Positions 25,691 to 34,370 of a stretch of DNA of 64,000 nt are shown here, piece after piece. Position numbers and translations under genes: made by a program. Every line of letters begins with the position of its first letter. Position 1 is the stretch's first letter. This DNA is from Prauserella endophytica. GTDB lineage: Bacteria > Actinomycetota > Actinomycetes > Mycobacteriales > Pseudonocardiaceae. The stretch covers positions 1-64,000 of the forward strand of contig NZ_SWMS01000024.1 of NCBI RefSeq assembly GCF_005146945.1, given 5' to 3'. The notes under the pieces were generated by a model, which had not been told where the DNA came from, searched no databases, and was given only the letters and a program-made list of their open reading frames with translations.

Positions 25691-26437
25691 TCAGGCGGAG
25701 CGAAGAGTGGCGGACAACGCCGCGAGGTAGCGGTCGAGCACCACGTCGGCGACCCTGTCCTCCGCGCCGAGTGGAGCCGCCATGGGGGAGCCGGGCGCGG
25801 CCTGCTCGGTCAGGTCGCGGATGCGGTCCGGCAGCAGGCCGGGCGCGAGGAACCAGGACGCGACGGCGAAGCGGCCCGCGCCTTTGGCCCGCAGCTTGGC
25901 GATCGCGGCGGGCACGTCGGGTTTGGTGGCGCTCGCGAACGCGGGCGCGACGAGGCAGCCGTGGCGGGCCTGCCAGCGTTCGGCCAGCCGCGCGACGACG
26001 GCGTTGGCCGGGGCGTGGGAGGAGCCCACGGCGGAGAGCACCACACCGAGGCCGGGGTCGGCGAGGTCGACGCCGGTGGCCCTCAGCCGGTCCAGCGCGA
26101 CGGCTTCGAGCAGTGGGTCGGCGCCCAGCACGTCGGCCACCGAGACGCGCAGCCGGGGCAGCCGCGCGGTGACCTCGTCGACGATGCCGGGCAGGTCCAC
26201 GCGGGCGTGGTAGGCACGGCCGAGCAGCAGCGGCGCCGCCACGACGTGCCGGTGGCCTTCCGCGTGCAGGGCGGTGAGGACCTCGGGAACGGACGGTGCG
26301 GACAGGTCGAGGAACGCGACCCGGACGTCCACGTCCGGGGCCGCCGCGCGCACGACGTCGCCGAGCGCGCGCACGGTAGCCGCCGACCGGGGGTCGCGGC
26401 TACCGTGCGCGACCACGACGAGTGGCGCCGAGGTCAC
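25691..26437 (-). CDS. Sirohydrochlorin chelatase (CbiX/SirB-like)
   Basis: The 248-aa protein has VVVAHGSRDPRSA with the catalytic His in the first CbiX half, and a second half with VVLSAVGSSHAPANAVV, giving the duplicated chelatase fold. Family members insert Fe or Co into sirohydrochlorin; here, at the end of the sulfite-reductase operon, ferrochelation for siroheme is the likely role. GTG 26437 overlaps the cysN stop by GTGA. The longer frame into cysN is a shadow. Confidence 0.85.
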   Translation of the reverse strand: MTSAPLVVVAHGSRDPRSAATVRALGDVVRAAAPDVDVRVAFLDLSAPSVPEVLTALHAEGHRHVVAAPLLLGRAYHARVDLPGIVDEVTARLPRLRVSVADVLGADPLLEAVALDRLRATGVDLADPGLGVVLSAVGSSHAPANAVVARLAERWQARHGCLVAPAFASATKPDVPAAIAKLRAKGAGRFAVASWFLAPGLLPDRIRDLTEQAAPGSPMAAPLGAEDRVADVVLDRYLAALSATLRSA

Positions 26438-27720
26438 TCCTGCTCCGAACCGCCCAGCGCGCTGAACCGCTCGCCGACGAGCCCGGCCGCCAGCGTGTCG
26501 CCGTCCTTCGGGTCGATCACGAGGAACGCGCCGGTGCGGGCGCTCGTCGCGTAGTCGTCCACCGGGATCTCCTCGGAGAGGCGCAGCTTCACACTGCCGA
26601 TCTCGTTCAACTCCAGCGAGTCCGGACCCTCCACAATCGACAGAGCTTGCTCGTCGAAGCGCGAGTTGAGCTCCTCCACCATCGCCTGCACCGTGCGCGC
26701 GCCGTGCTTGACGAGCACCCGCGCACCGGGCTGCAGCGACTTCGTGGACAGCCAGCACAGGGCGGCGGTGAACGCGTCGGTCACCTCTGGACGGTCGGCC
26801 GCCGAGGCGATGAGGTCACCGCGCGCGATGTCCAGGTCGTCGGCGAGCAGCACGGTGACCGAGCTGCCCGCGCCTGCCTCCTCCAGCTGGCCGTCCGGGG
26901 TGTCGACGCGCTCGACGGTGGTGCGCAGCCCACGCGGCAGCACGACGACCTCGTCGCCGGGCCGCACGGTGCCGGCGGCGATCTGGCCGGCGTAGCCGCG
27001 GTAGTCCGGGTACTCAGGGGTGCGGGGCCGGATGACGTACTGCACGGGGAACCGGAACGGCGCCTCGTGCGGGTCCGGCGCGACCGGCACGTTCTCCAGG
27101 TGCTCGAGCAACGTGGGGCCCGTGTACCACGGCGTGTTCTCCGATCGCGTGGCGACGTTGTCGCCCACCAGCGCCGACACCGGGATGGCGAGCACGGAAC
27201 CCTCGGAGTAGCCCAGCGACGACGCGTGCGCGGCGAACTCCTTGGCGATCACCGTGAACGCGGCCTCGTCGTAGCCGATGAGGTCCACCTTGTTCACCGC
27301 GAGCACGAGCCGGGGAACACCCAGCAGCGCCAGCACGGCGGCGTGCCGCCTGGTCTGCTCCACCACGCCCTTGCGGGCGTCGACGAGCAGCACGGCGAGC
27401 TGCGCGGTGGACGCGCCGGTGACCGTGTTGCGGGTGTACTGCACGTGGCCGGGAGTGTCCGCGAGCACGAAACTGCGCTTGGGTGTGGCGAAGTAGCGGT
27501 AGGCCACGTCGATGGTGATGCCCTGCTCCCGTTCGGAGCGCAGGCCGTCCACCAGCAGGGAGAGGTCCGGAGTGGACAGACCGCGGTCGACGCTGGCGCG
27601 CTGCACGGCGTCGAGCTGGTCGGCCAGCACCGACTTGGTGTCGTAGAGCAGCCTGCCGACCAGCGTCGACTTCCCGTCGTCGACGCTGCCTGCCGTGGCG
27701 AGCCTCAGCAAAGAGCTCAT
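26434..27720 (-). CDS. cysN: Sulfate adenylyltransferase GTPase subunit CysN
   Basis: The 428-aa EF-Tu-like GTPase has G1 GSVDDGKSTLVGRLL, the REQGITIDVAYR switch, G3 DTPGHVQYTRN, and G4 VNKVDLIGYDE, followed by two beta-barrel domains. GTP hydrolysis drives APS formation from ATP and sulfate with CysD, whose gene ends 2 bp upstream. At this length there is no fused CysC (APS kinase) domain, in keeping with an APS-reducing pathway. ATG 27720 follows the cysD stop. Confidence 0.93.
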   Translation of the reverse strand: MSSLLRLATAGSVDDGKSTLVGRLLYDTKSVLADQLDAVQRASVDRGLSTPDLSLLVDGLRSEREQGITIDVAYRYFATPKRSFVLADTPGHVQYTRNTVTGASTAQLAVLLVDARKGVVEQTRRHAAVLALLGVPRLVLAVNKVDLIGYDEAAFTVIAKEFAAHASSLGYSEGSVLAIPVSALVGDNVATRSENTPWYTGPTLLEHLENVPVAPDPHEAPFRFPVQYVIRPRTPEYPDYRGYAGQIAAGTVRPGDEVVVLPRGLRTTVERVDTPDGQLEEAGAGSSVTVLLADDLDIARGDLIASAADRPEVTDAFTAALCWLSTKSLQPGARVLVKHGARTVQAMVEELNSRFDEQALSIVEGPDSLELNEIGSVKLRLSEEIPVDDYATSARTGAFLVIDPKDGDTLAAGLVGERFSALGGSEQE

Positions 27721-27722
27721 GG

Positions 27723-28643
27723 CTAGAAGTACCCCTCCCGCTTGCGGTCCTCCATGGCGGCTTCGGAGAGCCGGTCGTCCGCCCTGGTGGCGCCGCGTTC
27801 GGTCAGCCTGCTGGCCTGGACCTCGGCGATCACGTCCTCCACGGTGGACGCGGTGGACTCCACGGCACCGGTGCACGATCCGTCGCCCACGGTGCGGTAG
27901 CGCACCGTCAGTTCCTCGACCTTCTCGCCCTCGCGGGGGCCGCCCCACGGTCCCTCGGTGAGCCACATGCCGTCGCGCCGGTACACCTTGCGCTTGTGGG
28001 CGTAGTAGATCGAGGGCAGGTCGACGCCCTCGCGGGCGATGTAGTTCCAGACGTCCGCCTCGGTCCAGTTGGACAGCGGGAACACGCGCACGTGCTCGCC
28101 GGGGCGGTGCCTGCCGTTGTAGAGGTTCCACAGCTCGGGCCGCTGCCTGCGCGGGTCCCACTGGCCGAACGCGTTGCGCAGGCTGAAGATGCGCTCCTTG
28201 GCGCGGGCACGCTCCTCGTCCCGGCGGCCGCCGCCGAAGACGGCGTCGAACTTGTGCTCGGCGATGGTGTCGAGCAGCGGCTGGGTCTGCAGCGGGTTGC
28301 GCGTGCCGTCGGGGCGCTCGACGAGGCGCCCGTCGTCGATCCAGTCCTGAACGTGCGCGACCACGAGCCGCAGCCCGTACTTCTCGACCACGCGGTCGCG
28401 GAAGTCGATGACCTCCTCGAAGTTGTGCCCGGTGTCCACGTGCAGCAGCGGGAACGGCACCGGCGCAGGCCAGAAGGCCTTGATCGCCAGGTGCAGCAGC
28501 AACGTGGAGTCCTTGCCACCGGAGAAGAGGATCACGGGCCGGTCGAACTCGCCCGCGACCTCACGGAAGATGTGGACGGCTTCCGACTCCAGCGCGATGA
28601 GGTTGTCCCGCGCCGCGTCGGTCGCGGCCTCCAGTGTGGTCAT
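27723..28643 (-). CDS. cysD: Sulfate adenylyltransferase catalytic subunit CysD
   Basis: The 306-aa PP-loop ATP pyrophosphatase-like enzyme has the PP-loop FSGGKDSTLLLHLA (about 44-57), HVDTGHNFEEVIDFRD, GGGRRDEERARAKERIFSLR, FPLSNWTEADVWNYI, and a C-terminal DRKREGYF. It forms APS with CysN. The start is ATG 28643, 11 bp after cysH. Upstream extension would overlap cysH and is rejected. Confidence 0.94.
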   Translation of the reverse strand: MTTLEAATDAARDNLIALESEAVHIFREVAGEFDRPVILFSGGKDSTLLLHLAIKAFWPAPVPFPLLHVDTGHNFEEVIDFRDRVVEKYGLRLVVAHVQDWIDDGRLVERPDGTRNPLQTQPLLDTIAEHKFDAVFGGGRRDEERARAKERIFSLRNAFGQWDPRRQRPELWNLYNGRHRPGEHVRVFPLSNWTEADVWNYIAREGVDLPSIYYAHKRKVYRRDGMWLTEGPWGGPREGEKVEELTVRYRTVGDGSCTGAVESTASTVEDVIAEVQASRLTERGATRADDRLSEAAMEDRKREGYF

Positions 28644-28654
28644 GACATCCTTCC

Positions 28655-29359
28655 TCAGGCGTGCAGCCCGCACTCGGTCTTGGTCTTGCCGGCCCAGCGG
28701 CCGCTGCGCGGGTCGGCACCCGGTGCGACCTTCGCGGTGCACGGGGCGCAGCCGATCGACGGGTAACCCTCGGCGACCAGCGGGTTCTGCAGGATCCCGT
28801 GCTCGTCGATGTAGTTGTTGAACTCGTCGTCGGTCCATGCCGCGATGGGGTTGACCTTCACGAGGCCGTTCCGATCGTCCCACGTCACGATCGGTGTATT
28901 CGCCCTGGTCGGGGCATCTACTCTGCGTACACCCGTGACCCAGCACGAGTAGTTCGCCAGCGTCTTGCGAAGCGGGATCACCTTGCGCAGGTGACAGCAC
29001 TGGTTCGGGTCGCGGTCGTGCAGTTTCGGCCCGTACTCGGCGTCCTGCTCGGCCACGGACTGCTCCGCCTGCGCGTTGACGACGGTGATGTCTGGGTAGA
29101 CCGTCGCGACGGCGTCGCGCGTGCCGATGGTCTCCGCGAAGTGGTAGCCGGTCTCCAGGAACAGCACATCCACATCGGACTTCACCTTGGTCGCCAGGTC
29201 GACCAGCACGGCGTCCTGCATGTTCGATGCGACGATCAGGTCGTCTCCGAACTGCTCGACCGCCCAGCGCAGCGCCTCCTCGGCGCTCGCGTTCGCCAGT
29301 CGCTCGGACGCCTCCTCCGCCAGTGCCTTCAGCTCTTCGGTCGAAGCCGCCGCGGTCAT
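28655..29359 (-). CDS. cysH: Phosphoadenylyl/adenylyl-sulfate reductase, APS type
   Basis: The 234-aa enzyme reduces APS to sulfite. It has LIVASNMQDAVLVDL, FLETGYHFAET, and Cys121/Cys122 with Cys204/Cys207 (CC...CxxC), the four ligands of a 4Fe-4S cluster that mark APS reductases. The catalytic Cys230 sits in ECGLH at the C-terminus. ATG 29359 overlaps the zinc-ribbon gene by ATGA, so the longer frame is wrong. No CysC is seen nearby, which agrees with direct APS reduction. Confidence 0.93.
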   Translation of the reverse strand: MTAAASTEELKALAEEASERLANASAEEALRWAVEQFGDDLIVASNMQDAVLVDLATKVKSDVDVLFLETGYHFAETIGTRDAVATVYPDITVVNAQAEQSVAEQDAEYGPKLHDRDPNQCCHLRKVIPLRKTLANYSCWVTGVRRVDAPTRANTPIVTWDDRNGLVKVNPIAAWTDDEFNNYIDEHGILQNPLVAEGYPSIGCAPCTAKVAPGADPRSGRWAGKTKTECGLHA

Positions 29360-29526
29360 CGAGTCACCTCCGGTATCTGCAGGCCGATGAATGTCACCGA
29401 GAACACCCGCCGACAGGACGAACACAGCCAGGCACCGTTCTCTTCCGGTCGGAGATCCTCGTCGCCACAGTACGGACAGTAGAACGCGGTGGCCCTGGTG
29501 GGCGGGGTTCCTCCTGAATCCGTCAC
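29356..29526 (-). CDS. Small zinc-ribbon protein in the sulfur operon
   Basis: The 56-aa product has CPYCGDEDLRP and CSSCRRVFSV, two CxxC pairs 18 residues apart, forming a zinc ribbon. It overlaps sir by GTGA at its start and cysH by ATGA at its end, so it is certainly in the operon. I recall similar small proteins between sir and cysH in other actinomycetes, often annotated without function. A role in cluster assembly or as a redox/metal adaptor is inference only. Confidence 0.75.
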   Translation of the reverse strand: MTDSGGTPPTRATAFYCPYCGDEDLRPEENGAWLCSSCRRVFSVTFIGLQIPEVTR

Positions 29527-31205
29527 TTCAGCTCGGCTTCCTCGGCGCGGGTGACCCACTGGGCGAACCTTTCCCCTTCCTCTCGCCCGGCGAGGTAGTT
29601 GCGCACGACCCGCTCCACGTAGTCCGTCAGCTCCGCACTGGTCACCTTGTGTCCGCGAAGTTTACGGCCGAAGCCGGCGTCGAGTCCGAGGCCACCGCCG
29701 AGGTGCACCTGGAAGCCCTCGACCTGGTTGCCCTCGTCGTCGGTGACGATCTGGCCCTTGAGGCCGATGTCGGCGACCTGGACGCGGGCGCACGAGTTGG
29801 GGCAGCCGTTGAGGTGCACGGTGACCGGATTGTCCAGTCCGTCCTGGATTCCGGCGAGCCGCTGCTCCAGCTCGGCCACGAGCGCTTCGGCGCGGGCCTT
29901 GGTCTCGACGATCGCGAGCTTGCAGAACTCGATGCCCGTGCAGGCCATGACGTTGCGCCGCCACGGCGACGGCTCGGTCTGCAGGCCTGCCTCGGCGAGC
30001 TCGGCCTTCAGCCCGTCCACTTCGGTCTCCGGGACGTCGAGCACCACGAGCTTCTGCTGCGGGGTGAGGCGGACGCGGCCGGAACCGGCGCGCTCCGCGG
30101 CCTTCGCCGCCGCGATCAGCATCGAGCCCGACGAGCGGCCGGCGACCGGAGCGCCGCCGACGTAGTACAGCCCGTCCTTCTGCTGGTGGACACCGATGTG
30201 GTCGATCGGCCGCGCGGGCACCTCGGGCGCGGGCCCGTCGATCAGCGGGCGCTTGAGGTACTCGGTCTCCAGTACCTCGCGGAACTTCTCGGCACCCCAG
30301 TCCTTCACGAGGAACTTGATGCGCGCGCGGGAGCGCAGCCTGCGGTAGCCGTAGTCGCGGAAGATGCTGATGACGCCGGCCCAGACCTCCGGCACCTCGT
30401 CGCGCGGGACCCACGCCCCGAGCCGCTGCGCGATCATCGGGTTGGTGGACAGACCGCCGCCGACCCAGACGTCGAAGCCTGGCCCGTGCTCGGGGTGCTC
30501 GACGCCGACGAACGCGACGTCGTGGATCTCGTGGGCCACGTCCTGCTGCCCGGAGATCGCGGTCTTGAACTTGCGCGGCAGGTTGGCGAACTGCGGGTCG
30601 CCGACGTAGCGGCGCTTGATCTCCTCGATCGCGGGCGTGCCGTCGATGATCTCGTCCCTGGAGATGCCCGCGACCGGCGAGCCGAGGATGACGCGCGGGC
30701 TGTCGCCGCACGCCTCCATCGTGGTGAGGCCGGCATCCTCGAGCCTCTTCCAGATCGTCGGCATGTCCTCGACCTGGATCCAGTGGTACTGGATGTTCTG
30801 CCGGTCGGTGATGTCGGCCGTGTCGCGCGCGTAGGTCTGCGAGATCTCGCCGAGGAGCGCCAGCTGATCGGTGGTCAGCGCGCCGCCGTCCAGCCGCACC
30901 CGCAGCATGAAGTAGCTGTCGTCGAGCTCCTCCGGCTCCAGCGTCGCGGTGCGGCCGCCGTCGATGCCCGGCTTGCGCTGCGTGTAGAGGCCGTACCAGC
31001 GGAAGCGGCCGCGCAGGTCGCCGGGGTCGATGGAGTCGAAGCCACCGCGGGCGTAGATGTTCTCGATGCGGGCGCGGACGTTGAGCGGGTGATCGTCCTT
31101 CTTGGAGCGCTCGTTCGGGTTCAGCGGCTCGCGGTAGCCCAGGGCCCACTGACCCTCACCGCGACGTTGCTTGGTCCGTGCGGGGCGGCCTGCGTTCGGG
31201 GCCAT
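29523..31205 (-). CDS. sir: Ferredoxin-dependent sulfite reductase
   Basis: The 560-aa siroheme protein has two ferredoxin-like/siroheme half domains: an N-terminal FMLRVRLDGGALTTDQL, RQNIQYHWIQVEDMP, CGDSPRVILGSP, and the cluster ligands in CTGIEFCK and CPNSCARVQVAD (C-x5-C and C-x3-C) binding a coupled 4Fe-4S/siroheme. It reduces sulfite to sulfide. ATG 31205 has GGAGGACAGG before it. It is the first enzyme gene of the operon and is preceded by a leader peptide gene. A nitrite reductase (NirA-like) is the alternative; the cys context favours sulfite. Confidence 0.92.
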   Translation of the reverse strand: MAPNAGRPARTKQRRGEGQWALGYREPLNPNERSKKDDHPLNVRARIENIYARGGFDSIDPGDLRGRFRWYGLYTQRKPGIDGGRTATLEPEELDDSYFMLRVRLDGGALTTDQLALLGEISQTYARDTADITDRQNIQYHWIQVEDMPTIWKRLEDAGLTTMEACGDSPRVILGSPVAGISRDEIIDGTPAIEEIKRRYVGDPQFANLPRKFKTAISGQQDVAHEIHDVAFVGVEHPEHGPGFDVWVGGGLSTNPMIAQRLGAWVPRDEVPEVWAGVISIFRDYGYRRLRSRARIKFLVKDWGAEKFREVLETEYLKRPLIDGPAPEVPARPIDHIGVHQQKDGLYYVGGAPVAGRSSGSMLIAAAKAAERAGSGRVRLTPQQKLVVLDVPETEVDGLKAELAEAGLQTEPSPWRRNVMACTGIEFCKLAIVETKARAEALVAELEQRLAGIQDGLDNPVTVHLNGCPNSCARVQVADIGLKGQIVTDDEGNQVEGFQVHLGGGLGLDAGFGRKLRGHKVTSAELTDYVERVVRNYLAGREEGERFAQWVTRAEEAELK

Positions 31206-31339
31206 CTGTCCTGTCCTCCAGGGCGGTGTTCGCGGTGGACGGCGCCGCGCGTGCCGGAACGCCCTGGACGAGCCGTGGTGGGAGCAGTTCGCGGCACACC
31301 GGCGCCAGTTTGTCCGTAAATGGGCAAATGACGCGGGAG

Positions 31340-31420
31340 TCAGAGCCGGCAGAGACTGCTGGAGACACGCAGATAGTCGACGTGGCGCCGGACCACGAGC
31401 GAGACACCTGCGTAAGTCAT
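31340..31420 (-). CDS. Leader peptide of the sulfate-assimilation operon (26 aa)
   Basis: The 26-codon ORF starts at ATG 31420 and contains LVVRRHVDYLRVSSSLC before its stop. The R-R-H-V-D...S-x-x-C pattern matches the short putative leader peptides found before sulfur-metabolism genes in many actinomycetes. It lies 134 bp upstream of sir and on the same strand. Cys near the end suggests coupling of leader translation to cysteine supply, by attenuation or RNA structure in the following gap. GGGAG lies very close to the ATG. Confidence 0.6.
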   Translation of the reverse strand: MTYAGVSLVVRRHVDYLRVSSSLCRL

Positions 31421-31482
31421 TCTCCCAGGGTGCCATGCTGCTCAGAATGTGGTCCAGCACCGCCCGCATGGTGGGAGCAAGG

Positions 31483-32292
31483 TCATATGCCCTGTTCCGC
31501 GGCTAGAATGTTCCGTCTGCAGCCCTTGGCCAGCGCTCGCTGCCGGAGCAGGCGATCGACCAGCCGCAGGGGGGCCAGCGGGCCTCCCGGAACGCCCCGT
31601 CGTTCCGTGACCGTCAGCTCGTCGCCCCACAGCGTGCCGCTCAGCGACCACGGTTCCCACCGTTCGAGATCGGGCATCGAGTAGTCGTGACCGAACACGA
31701 GGGCGCGGGTGCCGTCCCCGCGCAGCGGCTCGCCGGCGAGGCCGCGCAGAACGACGCGCTCGTCCGCCGCGTCAGCCACGTCGACCACGTCGACGGCCAG
31801 CGCGGCGCTGCGCTCACGCACCACCAGCGCGTGGCGACCGGCGTCGGTCCTGGCCGGCAGCGTGTGCCGCGGCTCCACGCGGCGCAGGCGCACGATGATG
31901 CGCGGCAGCCACCACCAGTTCTCCCGGCACAGCAGCGGGCTGTCCGCGAGGGTGCGGGAAGGCGGGTATTTGACCAGTTCCTGGGTCAGCAGCTCCTCGG
32001 TGAAGAACTCGCCGCTGGTGTCGTCGGTGACCGAGGGCGTGCCGAACCACGCCCCGCCGGCAGCTCCCACGCGTAGTGACCGGGAGTCGGTGACGGTGAA
32101 CGCCACCCGCCGCGCCCCGCGCAGGCTCGCCGCCTCCTCGGCGCGCGCGTACGGCAGCGCGACGCACGCCACTGCGCCGTCGACCACGGGTGTCACAGCC
32201 AGCGCGCGGGGCTCGCCCGTCCCGTCGAGCCAGCACACCTCCCCGGTGACGGCGCGCCGCCACGCCGGACATAACGGATCTGGATCAGTCAT
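31483..32292 (-). CDS. Conserved hypothetical protein, possible split-barrel flavin-binding fold
   Basis: The 269-aa protein begins MTDPDPLCPAWRRAVTGEV. Its first half (LAVTPVVDGAVACVALPYARAEEAASLRGARRVAFTVTDSRSL) resembles pyridoxamine-oxidase-like FMN barrels, with a long less-conserved remainder including WWWLPRIIVRLRRVEPRH. No catalytic motif is certain. It is divergent from cstA, 90 bp away, and its stop lies about 60 bp before the sulfur leader peptide on the same strand. Confidence 0.5.
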   Translation of the reverse strand: MTDPDPLCPAWRRAVTGEVCWLDGTGEPRALAVTPVVDGAVACVALPYARAEEAASLRGARRVAFTVTDSRSLRVGAAGGAWFGTPSVTDDTSGEFFTEELLTQELVKYPPSRTLADSPLLCRENWWWLPRIIVRLRRVEPRHTLPARTDAGRHALVVRERSAALAVDVVDVADAADERVVLRGLAGEPLRGDGTRALVFGHDYSMPDLERWEPWSLSGTLWGDELTVTERRGVPGGPLAPLRLVDRLLRQRALAKGCRRNILAAEQGI

Positions 32293-32382
32293 CGCCCAAA
32301 GCCTTATCAGACAGGTGCTCGCCTGTTACGGTGCCACCTCGTCAGAGGCTCCCGCCAACGATGTCAGTGGAGTTGACCCGGC

Positions 32383-34101
32383 ATGCCCGCCATCGTCGTC
32401 GTCCTGGTCGTGGCCGTTCTGTTCTACCTCGGCTACCGCTACTACTCCAGCTATTTGGCAAAGAAGGTCTACGCGGTCGACGCCGCGTTCGTGACCCCGG
32501 CGCACAGCATGCGTGACGGGGTCGACTTCGTGCCCACCAACAAGCACGTCCTGTTCGGCCACCATTTCACGTCGGTGGCGGGAGCGGCGCCCATCGTCGG
32601 CCCGGCGATCGCCGTGTTCTGGGGTTGGGGACCCGCGCTGGCCTGGGTCGTGCTCGGGACGATCTTCGCGGCGGGTGTGCACGACTTCGGCTCGCTCGTG
32701 GTGTCGGTGCGGCATCGCGCGAAGAGCATCGGCACGCTTGCGCGGGACGTGATCAACAAACGGGCCCGGACCCTGTTCCTGCTGATCATCTTCTTCCTGC
32801 TGACACTGGTGAACGCCGTGTTCGCGGTCGTGATCGGCAACCTCTTCATCGCCACGCCCGAGGCCGTGCTGCCGATCCTGCTGGAGATTCCGCTGGCCAT
32901 CGGCATCGGCCAGTACATCTACCGCACCCGCAGCGCGGCGCTGGTCCCGTCGATCGTCGGCGTGATCCTGCTCTACGCCTCGATCCTGCTCGGCCAGGAG
33001 CTGCCGATTTCGCTGGCAGGCATCGCCGCCGAGGACGGCCTCTTCACCGAGCGCAACCTCTGGGTCATCTTCCTGTTCGCCTACACGTTCATCGCCTCGC
33101 GAATCCCCGTGTGGGTGCTGCTGCAGCCCCGCGACTACATCAACTCCCACCAGCTGTTCATCGCGCTCGGCGTGATCGGGCTCGGTGTCGCCATCGGCTG
33201 GGACCGGATCGTGGCACCCGCCTTCAACGACACTCCCGAAGGATCGCCGAACTGGTTCCCGTTCCTGTTCATCACCATCGCCTGCGGGGCCATCTCGGGC
33301 TTCCACAGCCTGGTGTCCTCGGGCACGACATCGAAACAGCTGGACAAGGAGACCGACGCCCGCTACGTGGGCTACGTCGGCGCCGTGGGTGAGGGCTCGC
33401 TCGCGCTCGGCTCGATCCTCGCCTGCACGGCGGGCATCGTGGCCACGACGGCCGACTGGGAGGCCGCCTACCGCGACTTCTCCACCGCGTCCGGGGACGC
33501 GACGTCCAACTTCGTCAACGGCGTCGCGCACTTCGCGAGCAACCTCGGGATCGCCAACTCGATCGCGGTGATCTTCGCGGCGGTGGTGGTGATCAGCTTC
33601 GCCGCCACGACGATGGACACGGGTGTGCGGCTCCAGCGCTACATCGTCCAGGAGATCGCGGACATCGCGGGCGCGCGCGTCGTCTCCCGCAACGTCACGC
33701 TGGCCACGACGATCGCCGTCGTGGTGCCACTCGTCATGGCCCTGTTGCCCGGCGGAGGGGACGCGGGGTACACGTTCGGCGTGCTGTGGCAGCTCTTCGG
33801 CACCACCAACCAGCTCACCGCGGGCCTGGCGCTCGCCGTGATCGCGGTGTGGGTCACCAAAAAGCGGCGCAACCCCGTCGCGGTGCTCGTGCCGCTGGTG
33901 TTCCTGTTGGCGATGACCAGCTGGGCGCTGATCGAGAACCTCCGCAACTTCGTCGACGAGGGCCAGTGGGTGCTGGCGCCGCTCGACGCGATCATCTTCG
34001 TGCTGGCGGTCTGGCTGATCGTCGAGGCCGCGCTGGCGATGCGCCGGGCCTGGGCGGGAAGGGCCGAGGTCGGCGAGCCGGAGCGGGAGCCCGAGCGGTG
34101 A
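32383..34101 (+). CDS. cstA: Carbon starvation protein CstA (peptide/pyruvate transporter family)
   Basis: The 572-aa polytopic protein with about 15 hydrophobic segments shows CstA hallmarks: DAAFVTPAHSMRDGVDFVPTNKHVLFGHHFTSVAGAAPIVGPA near the N-terminus split over two segments, AAGVHDFGSLVVSVRH, FHSLVSSGTTSKQLDKE, and WQLFGTTNQLTAGLAL. CstA imports peptides or pyruvate on carbon limitation. It is the first gene of a four-gene run with overlapping stops and starts (cstA, CC-protein, ArsA-like ATPase, hemW). Confidence 0.92.
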   Translation: MPAIVVVLVVAVLFYLGYRYYSSYLAKKVYAVDAAFVTPAHSMRDGVDFVPTNKHVLFGHHFTSVAGAAPIVGPAIAVFWGWGPALAWVVLGTIFAAGVHDFGSLVVSVRHRAKSIGTLARDVINKRARTLFLLIIFFLLTLVNAVFAVVIGNLFIATPEAVLPILLEIPLAIGIGQYIYRTRSAALVPSIVGVILLYASILLGQELPISLAGIAAEDGLFTERNLWVIFLFAYTFIASRIPVWVLLQPRDYINSHQLFIALGVIGLGVAIGWDRIVAPAFNDTPEGSPNWFPFLFITIACGAISGFHSLVSSGTTSKQLDKETDARYVGYVGAVGEGSLALGSILACTAGIVATTADWEAAYRDFSTASGDATSNFVNGVAHFASNLGIANSIAVIFAAVVVISFAATTMDTGVRLQRYIVQEIADIAGARVVSRNVTLATTIAVVVPLVMALLPGGGDAGYTFGVLWQLFGTTNQLTAGLALAVIAVWVTKKRRNPVAVLVPLVFLLAMTSWALIENLRNFVDEGQWVLAPLDAIIFVLAVWLIVEAALAMRRAWAGRAEVGEPEREPER

Positions 34102-34370
34102 CGTTGTGGCGCGGGCTGGTCTCCGCCTGGAAGCGGGTGGAGGCCGGCCACGACGCCGTCTTCGTCGCCCGGTGGCGGCAGGGCGTGCGGCGCGAGGCCC
34201 GCAGGCAGCAGGACACCCTGCGCGCACTCGTGCTGCTGGAGTCCCTCGGCGTCGACAACCCGGTGGCCTACGAGACGCTGGACCTCATCCCGTACCTGGT
34301 CGCCGACGTGCACGAATGGCACCAGCGGATGGGCCGCGAGACCTTCGGCGACGCCGGAGTCTGCTGTTGA
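34098..34370 (+). CDS. Small protein ending in Cys-Cys-stop ('cory-CC-star' type)
   Basis: The 90-aa, mainly helical product (LWRGLVSAWKRVEAGHDAVF, RQQDTLRALVLLESLGV, LIPYLVADVHEWHQRMG) terminates DAGVCC. The terminal vicinal cysteine pair suggests metal(loid) or thiol chemistry, or a sorting tail. As I recall, actinobacterial proteins of this size and ending are catalogued as cory-CC-star proteins and tend to sit beside ArsA-family ATPases. GTG 34098 overlaps cstA; its TGA overlaps the ATPase start. No biochemical function known to me. Confidence 0.7.
   Translation: MTLWRGLVSAWKRVEAGHDAVFVARWRQGVRREARRQQDTLRALVLLESLGVDNPVAYETLDLIPYLVADVHEWHQRMGRETFGDAGVCC

Noticed and set aside
29391-31319. 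642-aa plus-strand open frame opposite sir
   Set aside because: Exact antisense of the sulfite reductase gene; no domain pattern.
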